A stretch of 60,409 nucleotides of DNA from the NCBI GenBank assembly GCA_019693395.1, contig JAAMXP010002823.1:1-60409 (forward strand), read 5' to 3'. Position numbers and translations under genes: made by a program. The stretch comes from Ettlia oleoabundans. Lineage: Eukaryota; Chlorophyta; Chlorophyceae; Chlamydomonadales. Below are positions 50,301 to 60,409 of the stretch, in pieces (the first letter of the stretch is position 1; the number at the start of each line of letters is the position of its first letter). The notes beneath the pieces are model-generated. The model was not told the DNA's origin, ran no database searches, and was given only the letters and a program-made list of their open reading frames with translations.

Positions 50301-52457
50301 CCAGTAAGAATGCCCGATTCTCGGCACATCTGTTGTCAGGGCTACTCTTCTTCCTCAGGGCTTTGCACAAAGTCCAGGTGAGGCTGATAGCCCGTCCTCG
50401 TCAAACCCACGCACCTGTGCCCTCTGTGGGCTCGGCCTCTCCGTTGTAGTTGAAGTTTGCGCGCTTCTTGCCGCCCGCGCTGTAGCTAGTGACGTCCACA
50501 TTTAACCTGCAACACACAGGGATGGGGAGCTAGAATCAGCAAGTATGAAACTGAGAAGTCAAGATGACATATATGTGTATAACTCCAAGCCACAAAGCAA
50601 AAAGACCAAGCAAATGTCAGTCAGCCTGGCTCGCAGATCTACCATGCTTGCAACACAGGTTGCAACAGCAGGGCCGGAAGACAGGGATCAAGGCCAAACA
50701 GCAGCTGTCGCTCACTGGTACTGCATGTTGCCGCTACGCAGCAGCCGGTCAATCTCTGCATGCGGTAGGGAGGCAGAGTTATGGTTGAAAGCGTGAATTG
50801 CCAGAGCTGGCTTAAAACTGAAGGGGGCATGCAGCAATGTTATTGACCATTGGCATTGATATGTTTCCACACCCTTGCTGGATCTTCCACTGGAAGAAAG
50901 CAGCTGCCAGTTGGGCTGGGGGCTGGAAGCACCAGGATCGCCCAGCCGGTGCTCATCCCAGCGTGTGCGGCAGCAGGGCTGCTTGCTCGCTGCGCCTGCC
51001 GGCCCACTCACCCTCCCTACTGAACAGCCCCTGAAAGTAAGTCCTGTTGTTGGGACGCGTCACCAGCAGCGGCTCGTCATCATGGATAGCCTAGGCAAAA
51101 CAGTGAGGGAGCAGCGGAGAGAAAAAGGGTGCTGGCTTTGACTAATGCATCTCCCTACATTTAGAGTTTGTGGTAGTGGCAGGAGAGCTGCACACTTTGT
51201 GGCCATGCAGCCATCCCATGCTGCACAACGCCTCGCTGCGGCTGCCAAAATGATGCTCTCCATACAACACCAATCAAGATTGCCAGTCTGTTTGTTCCCA
51301 TCTTATTACCCCAACTTGCCCACCTCATAGAATGTTTCCACATCCACGGGGGTGATGAGCCACTGGAACACGCCTTCCCCATCCTCAATCTCCTCCTGGG
51401 ACACCTGCGAGGGCAGCATGCACAGCATACTGGCAATTAAGTCGTGGCACCCGGTTGCGGAGTACATGGCAGGGTATGAGCATGGCCATTGCAGAAGAGA
51501 TGGATCAATTCAGAGGCCATTTATGAGGGAATCATTATGTGCATCACACCAACTCAACTACCCACTCCTTCACCACATGCGACCGCTCCTTATGTCCCAC
51601 CCGCCCCAGCCAGCCAACCTACCATGTCTGGGGTGCGCGGGTCCTCAACTTTGACCGGCTCCACAGTCAAGTCAAAGTCCTGGAAGTGCGAAATTAGGTA
51701 GCGAGAAGGACCAGCAGGCAGTTACGCAGTGAAGCAGGAACAGGCGTGGGCATGTGGATGACAACGATAACGTGACCGTTAATGGGAACCGCCTGCCAGC
51801 GCCCCACTGCTGCCAACAATCGCAACTTCCCACCAGCACCACAGCTCTTAACCGGCTGTTCACCTTGAACCTGCACATGTACCTAATGTCATAATCAATG
51901 CGCGAGCAAGACCCCTCCACCATATTTCAGCAATGGGCCTGCACTCACCTCCAGCATGTCCTCCACACCCTCCCCCTCTTCTGGCAGCTCACTTCCACTG
52001 CCACTGCCGCTGCCATCCTCATCCCCCTCTTCTTCCTCTTCATCTTCTCCCTCTGAAACCTCCTCCTCCTGCTCCACATCTTCTTCCTGGCCCTCCCCAG
52101 CTGCTGCCGCTTCCTGCGCCTCGCTGGCTGGCTCCTTGCCCCGCCGCCGCTTCTTGCTGCGCCCTGCTGGCTCTGCCTCCTCCTGCATGAGACCCGGCAT
52201 GTACCCAACTTCGGCAACTTCACATGGCTTCCACCTGATTCCCAGTTGCAGCCACCAGTCGTTCTTGATCAGTTTGGCAGCCACTCGAAAGCGGCACTCG
52301 CCTCTATCAAAGCAGTAGATCCATCATCTGCGACAGTGCATCCCAAGGTTTGCGCTACCGTCCGCAAAATTGTGAAAGCGTCTTCATCGGGACCCAAGCC
52401 AAGCGCAGACGCTAAACCCGCAACCACCCTCCGTTCTTTGGCCTGGTTGGCAGTCAT
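47379..52457 (-). CDS. RIOX1: RIOX/NO66-type JmjC ribosomal oxygenase
   Basis: This is a 2-oxoglutarate/Fe(II) JmjC enzyme of the NO66/MINA53 group, known for histidyl hydroxylation of ribosomal proteins and reported histone demethylation, in the nucleolus. Secure exons are (about 52250)-51949, 51679-51623, 51404-51324, 51090-51012, 50755-50716, 50506-50415, 50182-49987, 49695-49606, 49379-49282, 48996-48919, 48651-48529, 48250-48096 and 47789-47379; phases agree. An N-terminal NLS (KKRRRGK) and a long Glu/Asp-rich stretch precede [15 protein letters not shown] and [18 protein letters not shown]. The iron site is HWD in [18 protein letters not shown], and the distal His is in SHSLHITIS; the RYSSRDF and [12 protein letters not shown] blocks fit too. 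A winged-helix C-terminus ends KVLAVKD. The 5' end is uncertain: an ATG ORF at 52457-52269 is probably exon 1, but its splice to the acidic exon was not resolved. A start at MPGLMQEE near 52203 is the alternative. Confidence 0.9.
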
Positions 52458-52649
52458 GCTTGCAATTAGGATGCCACCAAAGTATGCACATCAAGTCTAA
52501 TAGCAATCATAAATTGGGAATGGAAATGCCACTGTTGGCCACGTCGGAACGGCAATGAAGTAACTCTCCCTATCTCCATGCATATGCATTGATGCCAGTG
52601 CATGGTCTTGTGATCAATTCACCGTCACAGACCGACCTGGCGTGGCGGT
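52458..52649. promoter_or_regulatory. Short divergent intergenic region, RIOX / PPR
   Basis: 192 bp between opposite start codons if RIOX starts at 52457. AT-richer than the surrounding sequence. No specific element was recognised. Confidence 0.4.
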
Positions 52650-55600
52650 ATGTCGGCCGCTGTTTTGCCCAGCTGCCTCACTGTCAACTTGTTGCCGCAA
52701 GTTCTGCAACAGCGTGCGCTTAGATTCAGCAGGCAGCGCTATCTGGCGGTCCATGGGGCGCTGGGACAAGAGGCTTCGGCGCCTGCTCGAGCGCCGCGCC
52801 CGGCCGTCCACCGTCAGTCACGCCCGCAGGCTGGGCAAGGCAGCCATCCCATGCAGCGACTGTTTGGCCGGTTCGACGCCGCGCTGAAATCTGGGCAGCT
52901 AGACACCGCGCTGGCGGTGCTGCGCGAGGCGGCAGCGGCAGTGGGCGGGGCGCCAGTGCCTCTTCTGGAGCCTGAACGGAACCGGCAGCTGATCCAGGCC
53001 TGCTTCTACCGCAATCGACCAGATGCGGCAGTCAGCTACCTGCAGCTTTTGCACCCAGAGGTGGCGCCCTGGCCTGCTGTGATGAAGGAAGCTAACAAGC
53101 GGCGGGACCTCGCCACCGTTAACCGAGTGCTGGAAGCACGCTCCGCAGCAGGCCTGCCGCTGGACCAGAAGTGCACCACTTCAGCGATTGTGGGATTTAG
53201 CGCTGGTGGCCGTCTTTCCGATGCCCTGGGCATTTTCTGCCGTGCGTGGGAGCTGCGGGAGTGCCGCACTGTTGAGGTCGTCAATGCCGCCATCTCAGCC
53301 TGTGCCAACCAAGCCAACTGGGAGGCAGCCCAGGAGGTACGCGTCTCGGCTACGTAGCCATGACTCAATTAGCCATGCTTTGCATGAATATAGTTGCTGG
53401 CAGGGCAGAAAGCACTCATCTGGCCTGCAAGTTGATGCGGAGTTGCCAAGCAGGGGCCAAAGCTGGTGCTGCAGCGCTTGCCTCAGTATTGAAAGCTTTC
53501 CGTTTGCACTATGGGTGACGCATGCTGCAACAATCCTTGCCGCCGCTTCCTTGTCTCGCCACTTCTTCCTTGGTTTGACTGATTGTAGATTTGACTGTCT
53601 GTTGCTGTGCAGGTTGTGTCCATCATGAGGCGGGACAGCATCCAACCCGACATCATCACCTACAACTCGCTACTCAAGGCGGCAGCTGCAGCGGAGCTCC
53701 TGCCCGAGGCGCTGCGGCTGTATGACGAGCTGCGACAGGCGGGGCTGCAGCCCACAACATTCACTTACGCCGCCCTGTTCACCGCCTCAGCCAAGGCACG
53801 GCATGGCGACGCAGAGTGGCTGTTGCAGGTAGGGCCAGCCATCAAGCTGGCACAAGGCAGCGCTCGCATTTGGTGGGCGAGTAACTGAGGATGAGGGGTG
53901 CTCTCTTGCTGGTTTGGAGGGTGTGGTGGGTGGCAGCAGCGCCAGCAGCATGCACTTGAAGAACTGGGTCCACACCTGACCACCCTCCCATCCCCTCTCT
54001 GCCACGCCCCCTGCAGATGTTTGATGAGATGAAAGCTGCAGGCATCGAGCCCAACAACTATGTGGTGTCAGCTCTCTTCACAGCTGCCAGCTACGCGTCC
54101 TGCACCCCTGCACAGCGCGATAGGCTTTTTGCAGCGCTGGCATTGCTGCGCAGGTGGGGCAGTCTGGGGTGATGCCAGCAACAACAGTCTGCAAGCAGTA
54201 GTGGTGTGACCAGCACCGGCAACTTCATCATCAAACCGCTTAGCCAGCACAGACGTGGCTTGCAGGGCTAGGTTTGGTTTCAAGCGCCCATATATGCCGT
54301 GGTACAATCTGCAAACCAGGCTTTATAAACACAGTGTGCCCACCTGCCCTTCTTCCTGCAGTTGCGGTCCACCAAATGAGACTGTTTACTCGGCGCTGCT
54401 AACGTTGATCCAAAGACAGGCCATACCGGAGCGGGCGGTTGATGTGTGGACAGCGGTCAAGCGGGACAGAGTGCGGCCAACGCCACACCTCTTTTCCTCC
54501 CTATTTGCGGGTGCGTGCCGTCGTCCGGGGACGGTGATGAGGGCCTGGGCAGTTTGGCGGCTTCTGCAACCGTCTGTTCTTTAAAACAATCAAAACTGAC
54601 CTTTATTGAAGCAGCTGCTGCTATCGTCGCTGCCATTCATGCGGTGAACGTATTACTGCAATTGACCCCCGCACTGCAGCCTGCGCCCCGGGCGCTTCTT
54701 CAGCCCTGGTAGAAGTGGCGCTTGAAGCGGCAGAGGCCATGCAGGCGTCCTGGCAGGCTGAGGCGGTCAAGGGCCATCTGCGCCTGCACTATGAGCGGTG
54801 AGCACAGCCGTTCAGCATGGTGGTGCCACGTTCAGCGCGGCACAGCCATGGCAATAGGATCAGAAAGTGGCTGACCATTACCGGCTCATCCTTACTGTTA
54901 AGCTAAAACCCCTCGCAACCATTCAACCTCATGCAGCCTATACTTCCACTGTGTGCCACTGCGCTATTGTTGTCATTGCAGTGACATGCTGGTAGCCTAT
55001 AACGCGCTCCTTCATTTCCTGGGGTCCATCGGGGAGCTGCAGCGCGCTTATGGGGTGTACAGCACCATGCGCCGACGTGGCCCCGCTCCTGATGTCGTCA
55101 CATACAACACCCTCATTGCCGCCGCGGCGGTGTGCGGCAACGTGCGGGCTGCCATGCGCATCTTTTCCGACATGGTGGACGCCGGTGAGGCGAGGGGACA
55201 GCTGGCTGCCCTTGTGCGCCTGCAAAGCTTCCTGCCCACCAGCCCTTCGCTTGCTTTTTGCGATTGTGCCCTTGTTGTTGACTGTGAAACTTCAACCTGT
55301 ATCTGTGTGGCACGGACCCTCCACAAAAATCCATGCACCTTACCAAAACCAAACCCTGTACCACTTGCGCAGACATTGAGCCCACGCAGCGCACCTGCGG
55401 CGCATTACTCAACTGCTATGCCAAGGCGCGTGATGCGGCCAGTGCCCGCCGCGTGTTTGAAGGCATGGCGCAGCTGGGCATCCGGCCCAACCTTGAGATC
55501 TACACCAGCCTCATAGACGCATGCGTGCAGGCGGGAGGGCAGCAGTGGACACAGGTGGGCCTGCAGGCACCAGCAATGTGTGATGCGAATTGCGCCTGGC

Positions 55601-58104
55601 TTTGTGCTGTGCGGGCCCGGTTCATGTTGTGTTTGTGCGGATGTATTGCTTGGGCTGTTGATCAACTTGGCTTTTCCCTGTAAGCTCTGCTGCCCAGCTG
55701 TGCCTGCCTGGCTTCCACACGGCTCTTCCTTGCCTTTGACTCTCCCCAGTCGCACGTGAACATCCCTCCAGCCGCCAGTCACACTACGATTTCACCTGCC
55801 TTTCGCCGCTGCAGCTTGCCTTTGATCTTTTCGAGGAGATGCGGCGGGAGCAGCTGGTGCCGAGCGCCGTCACCTACGGCTGCCTGCTGGCGGCGTGTGA
55901 GAAGGCAGGGGACGTCAACCGCGCCTTTGCCCTCTACCAGCAGGCCTGCGACGAGGTGCGTGTGGGCCAGGCTGAGTTTGGTGGCAGGCACCAATTTTGT
56001 GTCTCTGTTGATCTGGTATGCCCAGCATCCTCACTTTCTTTGTCTCTTGCTCTACTTACTTGAGCGCCGACAAATGATGAACTCCTGTTTCGATGTGGTT
56101 TGTGGTCTCCTGCAGGGTGTGGTGCCCAGCGACCAGATGCACGACATGTTGATCAGCATGTGCACCGAGGCTGAGAGGCTGGAGGAGGCGGTGGACCTCG
56201 TGAAGAGATTGGCCCGCTCAGGAGGCAGCTCCACCTCACCCTCAGCTAGCCAGGCAGGTAGCAGCAGGGACACAGCAGGAGCCAGCAGTGGGGCTGGAGC
56301 CGGCGTTGGCGCTGCTGGAGGAGCTTCGGGGAGTGGTAATGGCAGCACAGGCGGCACCAGCAGCGGCGGGCTGCATGAGCACACGCTCAACTCCCTAATT
56401 CGTGCGCTGTGCGGCAAGTACATCGACCGAGCGCTGCGCCTGTTGAGCCTGTGCCAGGTGTGTGCGCCCTGGTACGGCCTGCACGCGCAGGTTTGGGGGC
56501 TAAGCGTGTGCAAGGTCATTTTCTGCAGCAGTGAATTTGCTGTTGCTGCGCGTCCTGGCTCCTGCCCAGCATATTGAAGCAAGCCTGGAAATCAACCCAG
56601 CTCTGCCCCACTGTGCACTGCCTTCTGTGCCACAGACCATGGGCATGCGCCCCAGCCGCCGCACCTACCTCAGCCTCATCACAGGATGCGCCAAGGCCTC
56701 GCGCAGCGCCGCCGCCTACGACCTGTACCGCTCATGTGAGCAGGCAGTACAAATTTGCTTTGTGGTCTTTTGCCAATCCTTGCAAGAAAGATTACTGCGC
56801 TAATGCTATGCATCTATTAATCAATACCTGCCTGCCAGGTGTGTCAGGCTTGCAGTGGCTGCAGTTCGCTATTCGAACTCGTGCTGCTATGCCTGCTTCC
56901 CTGCTGCAGTACGGGCCCAGGGCATGGAAGTTGACGGTGCCTCCGGCTCAGCGCTCATCGTGTCCCTCTGCCAAGCCAACCAGGTGTGCAGCAGGACACC
57001 CTGTGGCATCAGCGCTGCAGCACTGTTCAAGATTCAATTGTGAATCGTTTACCGTGTGTATCACTAGAAGCCGCATTGCCAGGTCACACTCACCTGTGCT
57101 TCAGCTCCCGCTTCCTTTTACTGATTGCCTGCCTGCTTGCCACCTACTTGGTTGCCTGCCTGCTTGCCTGCCGTCCACTCTATTTGACGTTTTTGCAGCT
57201 GGATGTGGCGGAGACTGTGTACAACGACATGCTGGCCTGTGCATGGCGGCAGGAACTGGCGGCGCTGCCCGCCCCCATGGCTCCCAAAAGCGGGCTGTCC
57301 AACCGCACTCACATGCCAGATGGAGATGCACTGGCCGCCCTGGTTCAGGCCTTTGCAGCAGCCAAGGACCTGCGCACAGCAGCCAAGTATTACAAGCAGC
57401 TGCGGCGCCTGGGCAAGATGGGTCTGGCTGCGGTTGCGGTGTCTCACCGGCGCATGTGGGAGGCGCTGATTGAGAACTACTGCAGGGAGCGCAAGGTCAA
57501 GCAGGCTCTGCAGGTGGGCAAGCTGTGCTCGAAGGGTGTTCAAATTCATGGTATGAGTTGGTGATGGGTGGCTCTGTTGCTCGCAGGCTGGCTGGCAGCC
57601 AGGCCAGGCGCATGGGCATAAGTTCGCAGAATGGGCGAGCTCATTCATCTGCAGCAGCAAGAAGCCGACCTTCGTGCTACATTGCGTTGCGTGTCTGCAT
57701 TGCACTTGCATCGTGCTTACTTTTGATGTGGGTGCTGCTCTCCACCCTTCTGCCAGGTGTTTGATGATTGGAAGGCGGCGCGGGACGACTGGATGGCAGC
57801 ACAGCAGCAGCACCAGCCCAATAATGACTACCTCCCCGCAGAAGCGCCAGCTGAAGCATTCCACAGCGGGGGCAGTGCCACTGGGGAGCTTGCATCAGGC
57901 AGAACAGTGCAACCACCAGCACCGCGCTACCCCAAGCTATCGACTGTCAGCCTGGCTTTCCTGGAGGCCTGCTGCCGCAGCATGCCGGAGTACGAGTGGC
58001 GGGTGTACGACGTGTGCGCTGTGATGCGGCAGCAGAAGGAGCTCAAGGAGCAGGCGGGACTGGCGCGGCCGCAGAAGCAGAGCCACCATTTTGCACCAGC
58101 CTGA
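52650..58104 (+). CDS. P-class pentatricopeptide repeat (PPR) protein, organellar RNA factor
   Basis: PPR proteins bind single-stranded organellar RNA base by base and control its maturation or stability. Thirteen exons are inferred: 52650-53336, 53613-53828, 54017-54153, 54362-54510, 54680-54797, 54982-55184, 55373-55554, 55815-55955, 56116-56457, 56636-56735, 56910-56983, 57199-57513 and 57757-58104, giving 1003 residues, all in phase. The N-terminus is Arg/Ala/Gln-rich without acids, as in a plastid or mitochondrial presequence. Typical PPR units include DSIQPDIITYNSLLKAAAAA, RRGPAPDVVTYNTLIAAAAV, LGIRPNLEIYTSLIDACVQA and EQLVPSAVTYGCLLAACEKA; about ten or more repeats are visible. A Gly/Ser-rich linker of about 50 residues splits the array around residue 660. 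After it are weaker repeats and a C-terminal region with YPKLSTVSLAFLEACCR. No SMR, E or DYW domain is present. The target transcript cannot be told; MRL1- or MCA1-like roles are possible but unproven. Confidence 0.93.
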
Positions 58105-59094
58105 GGGCAGGGTGCAACATTGCTGCCTGCTTAGCCCTTGCCGTCTTGCTGAGCCTATTGATGGTTTCAACTTCATAACAGTACTACTGTAATGTCACTA
58201 TCTTCTCTTCAATAATGTTCTTGCCACTAGTAGCACGTTAGCCACTTGGTGTGAGCATTGCAGTAACCAGTGAGGACGAGCAGTCCCAAGTATCACACCA
58301 TGCCTCAAGCTGTGTACTGTTATTATGGTGAAACCCCGTTGCAGGCCATTCAACAGCCAGGTGCACTGACTGCTCCCTTTACAATCGACATCGCCCGATT
58401 AAGCTGGAAGGCCTCACACATACCAGCACGTCACATGTCCATACATTCTCACTGCATTTACATCCTAACTGGCAGCAACGATTCCTTGCAAGAATCTCAC
58501 ATATATGCTCAACAACTACTTACTAGGAACAAATACTAGCAAAACAATATGAGACTGTCTGTTGCACTCATGTATGGTTGACTTGGCGAGCACAGTCTGT
58601 AATGGGCGCGTAAGTTCTGTAATCGGCAGTACCGCACGTAATATAGCTGGTTGCACTCCACTGCACCCTTGCTGCTCTTCAAGAAAGGCTGGAGGCTGAA
58701 TCTTGTTGTACAGCCCTGCAGGCAGCGCAGGTGTGTTTGGCTTCAGAGGGCGCCTTTTGGAACACCCACATCCACCCATTCACAAGACGTTGGCGTCAAC
58801 CGGGAGCACCGCTGCTTCATTGACCTATCCACATGCATGGTCAGATGGCGGAGCGTCCCAACAGCGCCGTACACAATGGACTCAACGCAGTTGAAACTAC
58901 AGTTTGAAGTAGCATGCATCAAGAAGCACCCACCTTGCAAAACTCACTGCAGCGTGAAGAAATCCCGCTCCTGCCCAAAGATTCCTGCACCAAGATTCAG
59001 CCATGCTGGGGGTGCACTTTTGCTGTCGCTGCTGGGTATGCCCAACAGTGGGCCACACAGCATGCATCTTCACCTGGTTGACGGCTTTCGAGCC
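58105..59094. other. Convergent intergenic region, PPR / right-edge gene
   Basis: About 990 bp holding the PPR 3' UTR (TGTAA at 58188-58192) and the 3' UTR of the minus-strand gene. No coding signal was recognised on either strand. Confidence 0.55.
58188..58192 (+). terminator. PPR gene poly(A) signal TGTAA
   Basis: TGTAA 84 bp after the stop codon, close to the typical chlorophyte spacing. Confidence 0.6.
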
Positions 59095-59525
59095 TTAGTT
59101 GAAGGTTAAGAGGCTGATACCACCCTTATAGGCACGCGAGAGGCTGGCGTGCGCTGCCACCTTGCTCCATGAGGGAGGGTCCAGCAGGCAAACCAGGGTG
59201 CAAACAACGTCCTCCATCTTGCGCACACTGGCAGGAATCTCCTGCAGAGACCAGAACAGGAATACAGGTGAGCAAGAACTGGGCAAGTGCAGCTTCGCCT
59301 TTAATTCAATAACAGATTGATATGAAAGTCATGCAAAACGACAGCTGAACCGACAGCTTGTTGCAGAGTGTGCACTAGCTGGTGCAGGATGGCAGCAATA
59401 AAGGTACCTTGTGTGCCAGGTCAGCCTTGATGTAGGTGTTGCGGTTGGCGAGCAGCAGGGTCGTGAGGCACTTGACAGGCTCGGCAAGCTCGGGCGAGTA
59501 GCAGGATGCATGGCTCACCATATCC
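59095..59525 (-). CDS. 3' end of an unrecognised gene (last two exons)
   Basis: Two minus-strand exons fit together: 59525-59408 and 59241-59095 (stop TAA). The donor CACAAG/GTACCT and the acceptor TCTCTGCAG/GAG are good. The 87 or so C-terminal residues visible include SHASCYSPELAEPVKCLTTL, LLANRNTYIKADLAHK, IPASVRKMEDVVCTLVCLLD and AYKGGISLLTFN. The helix-rich, Leu/Ala-rich character suggests an alpha-helical repeat or bundle, but I do not recognise the family. The exon at 59525 begins in mid-codon after a CTGCAG acceptor. The rest of the gene must therefore lie to the right, beyond an intron that would contain the whole minisatellite at 59693-60409 and leaves the window. A short gene with its first exon hidden in 59530-59690 is less likely. 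Confidence 0.6.
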
Positions 59526-59692
59526 CTGCAGGCCAGCAGCCAACCGGCATGCAAAAAGCATTAAGGAGCGCTACGGAGACATCGATGCCAGTGCTGGGAG
59601 CCCAGCAAATGTCAGCTACTCAGCCTTGCACATTCTGTTGGGGCAGCACATGTTGACCTCTGCATCAGGTGTAAGGCCGATTGGCATCACAC

Positions 59693-60409
59693 TTATTGTT
59701 GAGAATGCCGCCAGACCCCCAGCAGCATTGTTGAGAATGCTGCTCACCCCAGCAGCATTGTTGAGAATGCCGCCAGACCCCAGCAGCCTTATTGAGAATG
59801 CCGCCAGCCCCCCGGCAGCCTTTTTGAGAAAGCCGCTCAACCCCCAAGCAGCATTGTTGAGAATGCCGCTCAACCTCCCAAATGCATTGTTAATGATGCC
59901 GCCCCCGCCCTCCGGCAGCATTATTGAGAACGCCGCTCACCCCCATAGCAGCATTGTTGAGAATGCCGCTCAACCTCCCAAATGCATTGTTGATGATGCC
60001 GCCCGCCCCCCGGCAGCATTATTGAGAATGCCGCTCACCCCCTTAGCAGCATTGTTGAGAATGCTGCTCAGCCCAGCAGCATTGTTGAGAATGCTGCTCA
60101 CCCCCCAGCAGCATTGTTGAGAATGCCGCCCGCCCCCCGGGCGGCATTGTTGAGAATGCCGCCAGCCCCCCGGCAGCAGTATTGAGAATGCCGCCAGCCC
60201 ATTGGCCGGCATTGTTGAAACTGCTGCTCACCCCCCGGCAGCAGTATTGAGAATGCCGCTCAAACCCTGGCAGCATATTTGATGCCGCTCAACCCCTGGC
60301 GGCATTGTTGAGAATGCCGCTCAAACTCTGGCAGCATTGTTGAGAATGCTGCTCACCACAGCAGCATTGTTGATGATGCCGCCCGCCCCCCAGCAGCAGT
60401 GTTGAGAAT
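59693..60409. repeat. Minisatellite, about 23 units of 29-34 bp, each a potential hairpin
   Basis: The array runs off the right edge. The consensus unit begins ATTGTTGAGAATGCYGC, followed by a C-rich spacer and GCAGC. Within a unit GCAGCATT and AATGCTGC are reverse complements around the 6-nt loop GTTGAG, giving an 8-bp stem. Units vary in spacer length and in stem bases, and some carry a GATGATGC variant. A two-unit block (AACCTCCCAAATGC followed by a GATGATGC- or AATGATGC-type unit) occurs at about 59852-59918 and 59952-60017, so larger duplications have also occurred. Unit length is not a multiple of three and frames drift, so it is not coding. Confidence 0.9.

Noticed and set aside
59506..60120. 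204-codon plus-strand ORF across the minisatellite
   Set aside because: Repeat units of 29-34 bp change frame repeatedly; openness comes from the lack of stops in the repeat, and the same is true on the minus strand.
59693..60409. CRISPR-like array
   Set aside because: Units are nearly contiguous with no unique spacers, variable in length, in a plant-type nuclear genome with no cas genes.

Overview
The window looks like nuclear DNA of a green alga, most likely a Chlorella-like chlorophyte. It is GC-rich and densely intron-split, with CTGCAG-type 3' splice sites and TGTAA poly(A) signals. It carries a nuclear photosystem I PsaF gene whose C-terminus (NITVSPR) is of the chlorophyte type, a plastid DUF3067 protein, a PHT4 transporter and a large PPR protein. 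No prokaryotic, viral or transposon genes were recognised. Exons were joined by eye from donor and acceptor sites, reading phase and remembered family alignments. Most joins are phase-consistent, but none has been tested against RNA.

Layout, left to right: CTF18 (-, runs off the left edge); a 58-codon membrane micro-ORF directly followed by AP-4 mu (+); a transportin-SR/importin-13-type karyopherin (-); a MYST histone acetyltransferase (+); a plastid-type alpha/beta hydrolase that lacks its nucleophile serine (-); MIA40 (+); PsaF (-); a DUF3067 protein (-); a GYPPP-repeat CYSTM protein (+); a stand-alone HAT-repeat half of RRP5 (-); a DUF1749 alpha/beta hydrolase (+); the meiotic helicase HFM1/MER3 (-); a C18orf63/DUF4708-like protein with a SAP domain (+); a PHT4-type anion transporter (-); a RIOX/NO66 JmjC oxygenase (-); a P-class PPR protein (+); and the 3' end of an unrecognised gene (-), followed at the right edge by a hairpin-forming minisatellite.

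Gene order is almost strictly alternating in strand, giving seven head-to-head pairs with gaps from about 190 to 700 bp. The genes do not form one pathway. They are mostly housekeeping: replication clamp loading, vesicle coats, nuclear import, chromatin, mitochondrial import, photosynthesis and rRNA processing.

The most unusual items are: (1) the micro-ORF/AP4M pair, which looks bicistronic; (2) HFM1 sharing a promoter region of about 230 bp with an uncharacterised C18orf63-like SAP protein, a candidate meiosis or DNA-repair partner; (3) RRP5 apparently split so that its HAT half is its own gene; (4) the 29-34 bp minisatellite whose units keep a hairpin in minus-strand RNA; and (5) the hydrolase with Gln at the nucleophile position.
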